Source: Desulfobulbaceae bacterium
GTDB taxonomy: Bacteria; Desulfobacterota; Desulfobulbia; Desulfobulbales; SURF-16
Reading direction: 5' to 3'
Length of the DNA stretch: 53,729 nt
Assembly (NCBI GenBank): GCA_002868945.1
Contig: PKTX01000017.1
Location: 1-53,729 of the forward strand
Shown here: piece by piece, positions 16,455 through 25,076 of the stretch
How positions within the stretch are numbered: the first letter of the stretch is position 1
Layout of the letters: every line of letters starts with the position of its first letter
Notes under the pieces: generated by a model
The model's database searches: none
Seen by the model: only the letters and a program-made list of their open reading frames with translations
Told to the model about the DNA's origin: nothing
Made by a program: the position numbers and the translations under genes

Positions 16455-17498
16455 TCAGTCTTTGGAGGTGTGGCAGACATAGCAGCCGGTGCCTTCGGCC
16501 ATATTGTCATAATCCCAGCGCAGCATGTCAGGCTGGTCCGAGCCGTGGGCCCGGTGGCAGGAGAGGCAGCTGACAACCGCTTCGGCGCGGCTGGGATTGG
16601 CCGGGTCCAGATAGGCAACCGGTGCCTCGTTGCTGTAGGTGTTCAGCGGGTTGTAGGCGCCATATTCACCGGTGGTGGGTAGTAGAATATCATTGGGGTG
16701 ACGGATCCAGGGGCTGGTGACGCCGCCCATGTCTTCATGGAAGGAGGAGTGACAGCCGGAACAAAATGCGGTGACAGCATGGGTTGATTTGAGAGTGTAG
16801 TTGGAGGTAAATGTTGTGGCGTCCGCTCCCTGATAGACATTGCGATCCGCGGCATTGTCCGGGTCATGTTCCCAGTTGGCGGCTTCAATACCGGTGACGT
16901 AATGGTCATCGCTCCTGTGACCCTTTAAAAAGCGGAACCACGGCTTGGAGTCATCATGGTGGGACACCTCGGTGTGACAGCCCTGGCAGCCGCTTTTATC
17001 GAAACAATTATCTGCCGGATCAGTGGCCAGGCTTTGATGGCAGCCGTTACAGGCCGGGGTGCTGTCGCGACCCGGTGCACCGGCTGAAGCGGGAATATTG
17101 TTGTCTTCATCGGAAATGCCCCAGACATTGTGGCCGAAGACGTCATTGTCGGCGCCGCCCTTGGCAACCCAGTGAAAGTTGCCGCCGGCCAGGGGATTGG
17201 TGGGGGGGACGGTGTTGTAGACAATGGGGGTGCCGTTGACGATGGTCTCGGCTGTGTTGCTGGAGTGGCAGCCCACGCAGTCTTCAATGAGCAGGGTCGT
17301 GCCGCTGCCGCTTTGGCGCATACTGGCATCATCCTGGCTGTCGTGCATGGTGTGGCAGTTGTTGCAGGACCCGGATACCTTGGCCTGAACATGGGGGCAT
17401 GGCAGGGCCAGGAGAAAGAGGGTAATGCAGCAGAGGCATGCGGCGCCTCTGGTGACTCTTCTTGTCTCAAGGATAGCTGGAGAGGGGTTTTTCTTCAT
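16455..17498 (-). CDS. seven-haem c-type cytochrome, periplasmic
   Basis: A 347-aa protein starting at the ATG at 17498 (MKKNPSP). An N-terminal signal sequence has a hydrophobic core CLCCITLFLLALP and a likely cleavage after VQA. Seven haem-binding CxxCH motifs are visible: CNNCH, CVGCH, CNGCH, CQGCH, CSGCH, CLSCH and CYVCH, with extra histidines available for bis-His ligation. Motif spacing resembles the doubled-CxxCH cytochromes of Geobacter and sulfate reducers. A role in periplasmic or extracellular electron transfer is inferred. No partner oxidoreductase lies beside it. The start codon has a poor ribosome-binding site. Confidence 0.9.
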   Translation of the reverse strand: MKKNPSPAILETRRVTRGAACLCCITLFLLALPCPHVQAKVSGSCNNCHTMHDSQDDASMRQSGSGTTLLIEDCVGCHSSNTAETIVNGTPIVYNTVPPTNPLAGGNFHWVAKGGADNDVFGHNVWGISDEDNNIPASAGAPGRDSTPACNGCHQSLATDPADNCFDKSGCQGCHTEVSHHDDSKPWFRFLKGHRSDDHYVTGIEAANWEHDPDNAADRNVYQGADATTFTSNYTLKSTHAVTAFCSGCHSSFHEDMGGVTSPWIRHPNDILLPTTGEYGAYNPLNTYSNEAPVAYLDPANPSRAEAVVSCLSCHRAHGSDQPDMLRWDYDNMAEGTGCYVCHTSKD

Positions 17499-17840
17499 TT
17501 TGCTTCTGGACTGTAGGGTGCTGTGACACAGGGGGGCTTCTGTCGACCCGAATATTGTCGGCAATTATTATGCCATGGGGAGGCACTCCAGGGCGGAAAA
17601 AGATCAGGCCGCGCCCGGTGCGACAAAAGAGGTTTTGTTCTGATCCGGCCCTGAACGGCGGCCTCACATGCCGGGCGGGAAATGGTCAAAAACTGGTGAG
17701 CGGTCTAACAGGAAGTGGCGGTGTGTTGAACTTTTTTGAGTCGGCACGCCACGTCCAGAGACATCAACATGCAACTACTTTTTGTTAGACGAGTTGCCGT
17801 CTGCATATTCCACGGTAATCCAGCCACCTGATCCACACAA
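17499..17840. other. non-coding region upstream of the cytochrome gene
   Basis: No gene recognised. It should hold the cytochrome promoter (minus strand). The ettA terminator follows at 17841. Confidence 0.4.
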
Positions 17841-17884
17841 AAAAAGCAAGGGCAACGATTAGATGGTCGTTGCCCTTGCTTTTT
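17841..17884 (-). terminator. rho-independent terminator of ettA
   Basis: A perfect 18-bp stem: AAAAAGCAAGGGCAACGA (17841-17858) pairs with TCGTTGCCCTTGCTTTTT (17867-17884) around an 8-base loop. It lies 24 bp past the ettA stop and has T tracts in both directions. Confidence 0.93.
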
Positions 17885-17907
17885 GTACAGGTATGCCCCG
17901 GCTGCTT

Positions 17908-19590
<1,683 letters not shown>

Positions 19591-19613
19591 AAAATCCTCC
19601 TGCAAAGACAATA

Positions 19614-19722
19614 GGCCATCTTGAATAATTGCTTTTTTGTCCGATTATTTTCTATGCTTCTCAAACTCGAACAGGTACGCGAGCCTGCGAGACTCCGAAA
19701 AATCTAATAATTCAAGATACCC
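19614..19722. repeat. family A repeat, short copy A3
   Basis: 109 bp from GGCCATCTTGAATAATTG to TAATAATTCAAGATACCC. It keeps the ends plus the CTATGCTTCTCAAACTCGAAC and GCGAGACTCCGAAAAAT modules, but lacks the middle CGGCGCTACG...GGGCGCG block of the longer copies, so it is an internal deletion derivative. It lies 23 bp upstream of the ettA start. Confidence 0.85.
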
Positions 19723-19860
19723 AATACTATAAAAATGTGGACCGTCTGTAACGGGACGCGGCTTTTTTCAGGGGGCCATTCTAGCCGTCAATGGCCGGAA
19801 AAGGTATGATTTTTTGCAGAAAATGGCAGATGATCGCCGCAGCGGAGGAGGGCCGGGCTG

Positions 19861-21609
19861 CTAAACCGGCCAGCTGCGCACCTGGTTGCGGCCGGACTCC
19901 TTGGCTGCATAGAGGGCCTGATCCGCCCTGGCCAACAGGGCTTCCGGCTCTTTACCGTGGTCGGGATAAAGGGCGATGCCCAGGCTGATGGTGAGCTGGA
20001 CCGGCGTGGCGTCGCAGATCAATCGCAGGGCCTCGATGCGGCGGCGTATCCTTTCGGCCAGTTGCTTGGCCCCGGCCTCGTTGCTGTTCTCCAGGAGAAC
20101 GGCAAACTCCTCGCCGCCATAGCGGGCGGCAAGATCCGTGCTGCGCACCGCCTCGTGCAGGATGGCGGCCACGTGGCGCAAGGCCTCGTCGCCAAAGGGA
20201 TGGCCGTAGGTGTCATTGACCTTTTTGAAATGATCGATATCGCAGAGCAGCAGCGCCACCTTGTTGCTTTGCCGATGGGCCCGGGCCATCATGTTGCCCA
20301 TGGCGCTTTGCAGGGTGCGCCGGTTGGCAAGGCCGGTGAGGCCATCGGTGCTGGCCAATTGAAAGACCTTTTCGTGGGCCCGGCTCAGGTCTATTTTGGT
20401 GGCGATCTGGGCGGCGATGAGCTCAAGGATGTTTTGTCGTTCCCTGGTAAAGAGTTGCGCTTCATGACCGGCGACGATCAGGGTCCCGATGGGTTCCTCC
20501 TGCTTGATGATCAGCGGCAGGATGAGCAGGGAGTTGAAGCCGGTGAGCGGTGCGTCCTGCGAGAAGATGGGGGCTGGCCCGTTATAGGTGGGACGCGGCG
20601 GCATGGTGCGCTGCATGCGCATGGCCTGGTTGACCAGGCAGGTATCTTCCGAAACCTCGGAGCCTTCGAGTCCCTCGGCGCCGGAGCCCTTGGCCACCAC
20701 AACGGTATGCCGCTGGTTGTCCATCAGGGTGATGGCGACAAAGTCGGCATTGGTGAGGTTGCGCACCGCGCTTTCCGTGGCCCGGAAGGCCGCTTCCAGG
20801 CCCAGGACGGCGTTCAACTCCTGCAGGGCCAGGCAGACCTGGTTGGTGGCTTCTTTGTCGCGATCAAAATCCGCCAGCTGCAGGGCCAGATAGATGTCGT
20901 AGCTGATCTTGGCCGCTGCCGCGGTGAGCAGTTTCTTTTCCGCCGCGCTCCAGGAGTCTGCCTTGGCCCGATCCACACAGAGATAGGCTGTGGGGCAGCT
21001 GGCTGCCAGGCGCTCAAGACTCTGGGCATAGAAGCTGCCCACGGCATGGCCCTGGGGATAGTAAGGCAAGCCCTGAAAAAGGGGCGAGGAGGGCTGGCCG
21101 GTAATCTCCTGCCTGCCCTGCCTGAGGCCGACAAAGACGCCGGAGTCTGCCGGAAAGCTGTGGGCGAACTCAAGCTCTTCCTCTGAATAAGCGGCCCGGA
21201 CATTGAGGGTGTCATGCTCCTGGTTTTCCGTCACCAGGATGGCAGTGGTCAGGTTAAGGCCGTGGCAGAGGAGTTTGAGTTGCAGGGTGAAGGAGTGGGC
21301 CAGGGCTTCGTTGAGCAGCGGTTGACTGTAGCCGGGATTAGGGCTGCTGCTTGTTGTGGTGTTCCGCCTCGGCGCGGTTGGGTCCGGTCGGTATTGATAG
21401 TCCGGGGTCTTGTCCGGTGGCGCTGCGACAGGCACGGGGGCAGGCGGGCGGAGCCAGAGCAGCAGGAGAGCAAGAAAAAGGGGCAGGGCGATAAGGTGAT
21501 AATAGAAGGGCAGGCCGAAACGGCTGATAAAGAGGGCGGCCAGCCAGGCAGCGCTGAGCAGCAGGCCACCTGTCAGGTGACGGCCAAAGGCGTTTTTTTC
21601 TCCAGGCAT
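19861..21609 (-). CDS. membrane-bound GAF-GGDEF diguanylate cyclase
   Basis: 582 aa from the ATG at 21609 (an in-frame TTG lies at 21657). Two N-terminal membrane helices, then a Pro-rich linker, two GAF-like sensory segments (about residues 120-260 and 265-410) and a C-terminal GGDEF domain. The active-site loop is RYGGEEF and intact. An RSTD motif five residues before it is the product-binding I-site (RxxD), so feedback inhibition by c-di-GMP is likely. DIDHFKKVNDTYG is the metal/GTP site. It makes c-di-GMP; a PilZ receptor is encoded at 50487 in the same window. Confidence 0.92.
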   Translation of the reverse strand: MPGEKNAFGRHLTGGLLLSAAWLAALFISRFGLPFYYHLIALPLFLALLLLWLRPPAPVPVAAPPDKTPDYQYRPDPTAPRRNTTTSSSPNPGYSQPLLNEALAHSFTLQLKLLCHGLNLTTAILVTENQEHDTLNVRAAYSEEELEFAHSFPADSGVFVGLRQGRQEITGQPSSPLFQGLPYYPQGHAVGSFYAQSLERLAASCPTAYLCVDRAKADSWSAAEKKLLTAAAAKISYDIYLALQLADFDRDKEATNQVCLALQELNAVLGLEAAFRATESAVRNLTNADFVAITLMDNQRHTVVVAKGSGAEGLEGSEVSEDTCLVNQAMRMQRTMPPRPTYNGPAPIFSQDAPLTGFNSLLILPLIIKQEEPIGTLIVAGHEAQLFTRERQNILELIAAQIATKIDLSRAHEKVFQLASTDGLTGLANRRTLQSAMGNMMARAHRQSNKVALLLCDIDHFKKVNDTYGHPFGDEALRHVAAILHEAVRSTDLAARYGGEEFAVLLENSNEAGAKQLAERIRRRIEALRLICDATPVQLTISLGIALYPDHGKEPEALLARADQALYAAKESGRNQVRSWPV

Positions 21610-21626
21610 GGGCGTAGTTCCTGTCC

Positions 21627-21833
21627 TCAAGCCCCCTTGTTGATCGCCACTCCACAACCGGGCTCATGGAAGGCGAGGCAGTTGTCGCAGGTCTGACATG
21701 TCTCGGGCTGGTCCATGCCGCAATAGTCATGGATGAGCCCCTTTCTACAGCTATCCATACTAATGTATTGCACCAAGAGGTGCAGCTTTTTTTGTCCGGC
21801 AAGGGTTTTGGCCGCTCTTCTGTCAGTCTGCAC
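21627..21833 (-). pseudogene. RecQ-type zinc-binding fragment
   Basis: 68 codons on the minus strand, just upstream of the GGDEF gene. The segment SCRKGLIHDYCG followed by CQTCDNCLAF matches the zinc-binding subdomain of RecQ helicases (C-R-x6-Y-x-G, then CxxCDxC), including the CDNC signature. The helicase core, winged helix and HRDC domains are absent. I read it as the remnant of a truncated RecQ-family gene; a free-standing small zinc protein is the alternative. No good ribosome-binding site was seen. Confidence 0.55.
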
Positions 21834-22038
21834 TTCAGCCGACAGGGCCGTTCAGGCGCAGGGATGTGATTTGATGGCGTACCGATTTGCCCATGCTGGC
21901 GGCCAAAGGGTGCCGTACGAAGGTGGCGCGGCTTCGGCATCGGCCTATTGCGGCAGGGGTGCTATTTTGGCAGCAGTGTGGTGAGTTCTTATTGGAAAAG
22001 AGAAAAAAAACTTGAAAAAGAGGGTGGCTTGTCGTACA

Positions 22039-22053
22039 TAGTAATTATTACTA
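22039..22053 (+). promoter_or_regulatory. candidate operator upstream of the Cys-rich winged-helix gene
   Basis: TAGTAATTATTACTA is a perfect 7-1-7 inverted repeat, 31 bp before the start codon, in an AT-rich patch within GC-rich DNA. A small winged-helix protein that represses its own promoter would use such a site; this is inference from position and symmetry. Confidence 0.5.
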
Positions 22054-22083
22054 ATTAACCCATTGCAACAGGAGGTTGTTCTA

Positions 22084-22317
22084 ATGGCACAGTGTGGATG
22101 TGGTTGTAAAAAAGGTCTCAGCGATGAACACAAAAAGATTCTTGCCGCCATGGCAGAGATGCATGAACCTTCGGCCTGCAAGGATATAGCCGCAGCCGTG
22201 GGCATGGAGAGCAAGTCGGTGAGCTGTAAGCTGACCAGTCTGAAGAAGAAGGGTTATATTGACAGCCCGGTGCGCTGCAAGTACACGATTACCGCAGACG
22301 GCCAGGCCGCCCTCTGA
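22084..22317 (+). CDS. small Cys-rich winged-helix regulator
   Basis: A 77-aa protein with a CAGGAGG ribosome-binding site 8 bases before the ATG. Residues 12-77 fit a compact winged helix: a helix-turn-helix (HEPSACKDIAAAVGMESKSV) and a wing near residues 58-70. The N-terminus carries C4-G-C6-G-C8, with further cysteines at 32, 48 and 65. This arrangement suggests metal, Fe-S or redox sensing, as in ArsR-like repressors, though no ArsR metal-site motif is exact. A palindromic operator candidate lies upstream. A target gene could be the following DedA-like gene or others outside this locus. Confidence 0.75.
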   Translation: MAQCGCGCKKGLSDEHKKILAAMAEMHEPSACKDIAAAVGMESKSVSCKLTSLKKKGYIDSPVRCKYTITADGQAAL

Positions 22318-22493
22318 TCCCCCGCAGGAGCGGCTTCCGGCCGATGGCGGCAATTCTTTGAAAAGATTGGTATAGTGGCAAAGAAAGCCCGGAAGAATGG
22401 TGCAGCACGCAAGCCCGCCACCATGAGGTGGCCTGTTGTTGCAGATCTCGGCACCTGTTCTCTCCGGGTCTTTTCCATGACCAACCTTGAGAC

Positions 22494-22534
22494 TATCTTG
22501 AATAATGAGACTTCGAAACAGCACCTCTTCAAGA
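22494..22534. repeat. minimal family A derivative
   Basis: ATCTTGAATAATGAGA at the left faces CTCTTCAAGATGG at the right within about 45 bp, so only the two termini remain and form a 12-bp stem with one mismatch. It lies 30 bp before the DedA-like gene in a 248-bp gap (22318-22565) without other features. Confidence 0.6.
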
Positions 22535-22565
22535 TGGTCTCTCTCTTTTCGGGAAAATCATACCC

Positions 22566-23084
22566 ATGACAGCGACGATCATGGCCCTGACCGGCCTTTT
22601 CTTCAGCATGATCCTCCAGGTGGTGGTGCCGCCCCTGCCGGCCGAACTTATCGTCATTGGCGCCGCCCGCCAGTTTGGCAAGCTGGCCACCACCCTGGTT
22701 GCCGGATCCGGCCTCTATGTCGGCTCGGTGACTGTCTATTTTCTCGGCCGTTATATTCATATGCGGCTGGCTCGTTTTTTCGACCGCAGCAAGGTGCACC
22801 AGGTGGTGCAGCGTATCAGGCGTTATGAAACAGCCATCCTCTGGATTCGCATCCTGCCCTACAACCCTTCAGACCTGATCTCCTATGCCGCCGGTATCGT
22901 GGAAATGGATCTCCGCAAGTTTCTGCTCATCACCGCGGTGACCTCCTATAGCCGCACCTATGCCCTGGCTGCCCTGGGCATGGAGATCCGCGACGCCAGG
23001 ACCCTTTTTGTGGTGGGGGCAATCCTGCTTGTCTCCGCTCTGGTGGGGGGCATGCTCCTCTATGGGCGTCGGTCGGAGAAGTAG
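22566..23084 (+). CDS. DedA/VTT-domain (SNARE-associated) inner-membrane protein
   Basis: A 172-aa integral membrane protein with about four to five hydrophobic segments. The VTT (TVP38/TMEM64, DedA) pattern is visible: VPPLPAELIVIGAA near the N-terminus, GSVTVYFLGRYIHMR, then RYETAILWIRILPYNPSDLISYAAGIVEM. DedA proteins act as lipid or polyprenyl-phosphate flippases and affect proton-motive force. The family is usually about 200 aa, so this one is compact. No clear Shine-Dalgarno was seen before the ATG. Confidence 0.82.
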   Translation: MTATIMALTGLFFSMILQVVVPPLPAELIVIGAARQFGKLATTLVAGSGLYVGSVTVYFLGRYIHMRLARFFDRSKVHQVVQRIRRYETAILWIRILPYNPSDLISYAAGIVEMDLRKFLLITAVTSYSRTYALAALGMEIRDARTLFVVGAILLVSALVGGMLLYGRRSEK

Positions 23085-23341
23085 GCCGCTCCCCCGGACC
23101 GCGCTTTTTTCCGCCGCCTGCTTTGGCGATGATGCCGGAAGAATCGTTTTGGAACGGCTGGAGGGCTGCCTTGCCAGCCGCTTGCCGGCGGCATAAATAG
23201 AGGTGACTTGCTTTTCCTCATCCTGCCGTCGTACACTATGTCCAACCAAGTGGTGGTCAGGTTGTTGGACAAGAACGGACATCTGTTATCGTTTCGAGCA
23301 ATTGTCACGCATCTGGCGCCGCCATTTCCGTCATTTTTTAG

Positions 23342-23508
23342 GTCATCTTGAATAATTGCTTTTTTGTCCGATTTTTTCGGCGCTACGAAAATAAAAATCC
23401 TCACATTTGACTGATATGCTGCACCCCAAGGGCACTTCTTTCAGGGCGCGGTTTTTATTTTCTATGCTTCTCGAACTCGAACAAGAAATCTAATAATTCA
23501 AGATACCC
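23342..23508. repeat. family A repeat, full copy A4
   Basis: 167 bp from GGTCATCTTGAATAATTG to TAATAATTCAAGATACCC. The interior keeps the CGGCGCTACGAAAATAAAAA, GATATGCTGCACCCCAAGGG and TATTTTCTATGCTTCTCGAA modules. It occupies part of the 460-bp gap before the small Cys-rich gene. The rest of that gap (23085-23341) shows no gene. Confidence 0.85.
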
Positions 23509-23544
23509 TTTAGTCAATATATCCATTTAGCAAAGGTGAAAATT

Positions 23545-23745
23545 ATGTGTCCTGCCTGTAAGGAAAACAAAGAGTGTAAGGAAAAGGTCTGCCCCCTGTG
23601 CAACGGCGCCAAGGTCATCTCCGGCACCTGTGCCTGCGATATGGAGTGGCGCGGCAGTCAGCAGGGCGAGGAATGGAGTGATTGTCAGTGTGCACCCAAT
23701 GAGACGTGCCCCACCTGCAAGGGGACAGGGGTTGTCTGTCAATAG
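23545..23745 (+). CDS. small 12-cysteine zinc-binding protein
   Basis: 66 aa from the ATG at 23545, with AAAGGTG as ribosome-binding site. Twelve cysteines occur in CPAC, CPLCNGAKV, CAC, CQC and CPTCKGTG arrangements; the CxxCxG repeats resemble the zinc fingers of DnaJ and other small chaperone-like proteins. It ends 53 bp before the flavin reductase gene on the same strand, so the two may be cotranscribed. Binding of zinc or another metal is inferred from spacing; no function is claimed. Confidence 0.75.
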   Translation: MCPACKENKECKEKVCPLCNGAKVISGTCACDMEWRGSQQGEEWSDCQCAPNETCPTCKGTGVVCQ

Positions 23746-23798
23746 TCTTCGGCACAGACGGTGAAGCGATCATGCTCCATGGTCAGAGGAGGAACCGT

Positions 23799-24467
23799 AT
23801 GGCTTATAAAACCAAGATCTTGGCGACGCAATTTGTCACCCATGACACCAAGCGCTTTCTGCTCTCCCGGCCCTCCGCCTTCCAGTGGCAGCCTGGCCAG
23901 GGGGTGGAACTCGTTATCGACGAGGCCCCCTGGGATCAGGAGGATGGCCGTCCCTTTACCCCCACCGGCCAGGGCCATGACCAGGTCCTGGAGTTTATTA
24001 TCAAGCGCTATGCCGAGCATCAGGGGGTCACCGATCACCTGCATACCCTGGCGCCGGGGAGTCAGTTGCTGATGTCAAAACCTTTCGGGGCCATCGGCTA
24101 TAAGGGCAAGGGCGTTTTCATTGCCGCCGGTGCCGGCATCACCCCCTTTCTCGGCATCTTCCGCCAGTTGGCCGCCGAAGACGAGCTGGCCGGCAATAGC
24201 CTGCTCTACGCAAACAAGACGCCGGCCGATGTCATCTGCCAACAGGAATTAGAATTTTATTTCGGCGAGAAGGCGATTTTCACCTGCACCCGCGGCAATT
24301 TCAGCGGCTATGGTCAGGGCCACATCGATAAGGAATTTTTGACCCGCCATGTGGCCGATTTTGACCGCTATTTCTATGTCTGCGGCCCCAAGGCCTTTGT
24401 CAAGGATATCAGTGCGGCCCTGACAGAACTGGGCGCCGGCAGTCAATCATTGGTCTACGACGACTAA
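23799..24467 (+). CDS. FAD/NAD(P)-binding flavodoxin/ferredoxin reductase-like protein
   Basis: 222 aa from the ATG at 23799, behind GAGGAGGAACC. Domain order follows the FNR superfamily: an FAD-binding barrel (residues 1-95, with GRPFTPTG in the place of the usual RxYS/T motif), then an NAD(P)-binding half with AAGAGITPFLGIFRQL and YVCGPKAFVKDI (the C-G-P motif). No ferredoxin domain is attached. It passes electrons between NAD(P)H and a small acceptor protein. The Cys-rich protein encoded just upstream is a possible partner (inference). Confidence 0.87.
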   Translation: MAYKTKILATQFVTHDTKRFLLSRPSAFQWQPGQGVELVIDEAPWDQEDGRPFTPTGQGHDQVLEFIIKRYAEHQGVTDHLHTLAPGSQLLMSKPFGAIGYKGKGVFIAAGAGITPFLGIFRQLAAEDELAGNSLLYANKTPADVICQQELEFYFGEKAIFTCTRGNFSGYGQGHIDKEFLTRHVADFDRYFYVCGPKAFVKDISAALTELGAGSQSLVYDD

Positions 24468-24472
24468 AGCGC

Positions 24473-24506
24473 GGCGCCCGGTTGTCACCGGGGGCGTCTT
24501 TTTTCG
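24473..24506 (+). terminator. rho-independent terminator of the flavin reductase gene
   Basis: GGCGCCCGGTTGTCACCGGGGGCG folds as a short GC-rich stem with a mismatch and is followed by TCTTTTTTCG. It lies six bases after the stop codon at 24467. Confidence 0.75.
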
Positions 24507-24558
24507 TAAATGAGTGACCTGTCGTTCTGGCAGGACACCAGAGAACCATAAGGAGATT

Positions 24559-24933
24559 ATGATGAATATTGTCCGCATAAGCAGCCTGCTATGTCTCGTT
24601 GTTGCCATTTGTTTGTTTGTGACCGGCTGTGAAGGTGAAGAGCCGGGGCCGGCCGAAAAGGTGGGCCAGCAGCTTGATAAGGCCACTGAAAAGGTGCGCC
24701 AGAGCCTCGATGAGACAAAGGAAAAGCTGGAGGAGGCCGTGGAGCCCGATGGCACCGCCGAACAGGTTGGTGAAAAGATTGACGAGGCCGCAGCAACGGC
24801 GCGGGAAAATCTCGAGAAGGCCGGCGATGAGGTGGAAGAGACCATGGACAAGGTGGAGGAAAAGGTGGAAGAGACCATTGACAAGGGCGCCCGTCACGTT
24901 GAGGAAACAGCAGAGAAAATCCAGCAGGAATAA
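24559..24933 (+). CDS. small coiled-coil lipoprotein
   Basis: A 124-aa protein with a Shine-Dalgarno (AAGGAG) before paired ATGs. The signal peptide has a hydrophobic run SLLCLVVAICLF and a lipobox FVTGC, so it should be lipidated at Cys. The mature part is one long charged helix rich in Glu, Lys, Asp and Ala with repeated motifs of the type EKVxExxDxxxE, like YtxH- or apolipoprotein-like tether proteins. It probably spans the periplasm or binds the envelope. It is not recognisable as a named family. Confidence 0.8.
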   Translation: MMNIVRISSLLCLVVAICLFVTGCEGEEPGPAEKVGQQLDKATEKVRQSLDETKEKLEEAVEPDGTAEQVGEKIDEAAATARENLEKAGDEVEETMDKVEEKVEETIDKGARHVEETAEKIQQE

Positions 24934-24952
24934 GACCTCTTTCTTTAATGTA

Positions 24953-24970
24953 AGGCCATCTTGAATAATT
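24953..24970. repeat. isolated family A left terminus
   Basis: GGCCATCTTGAATAATTG occurs here without a matching right end before the TonB receptor gene at 25077. It is a solo remnant. Confidence 0.55.
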
Positions 24971-25076
24971 GTTTGGATAGACGGCGGCAGCCGGAAAATT
25001 ATAGAGTGAAGATGGCAGGGTAGTTACCGAATCTTTGTGGCAGCGTGATTTGTTTCTCAGAGCACGAGGAGGGGGC

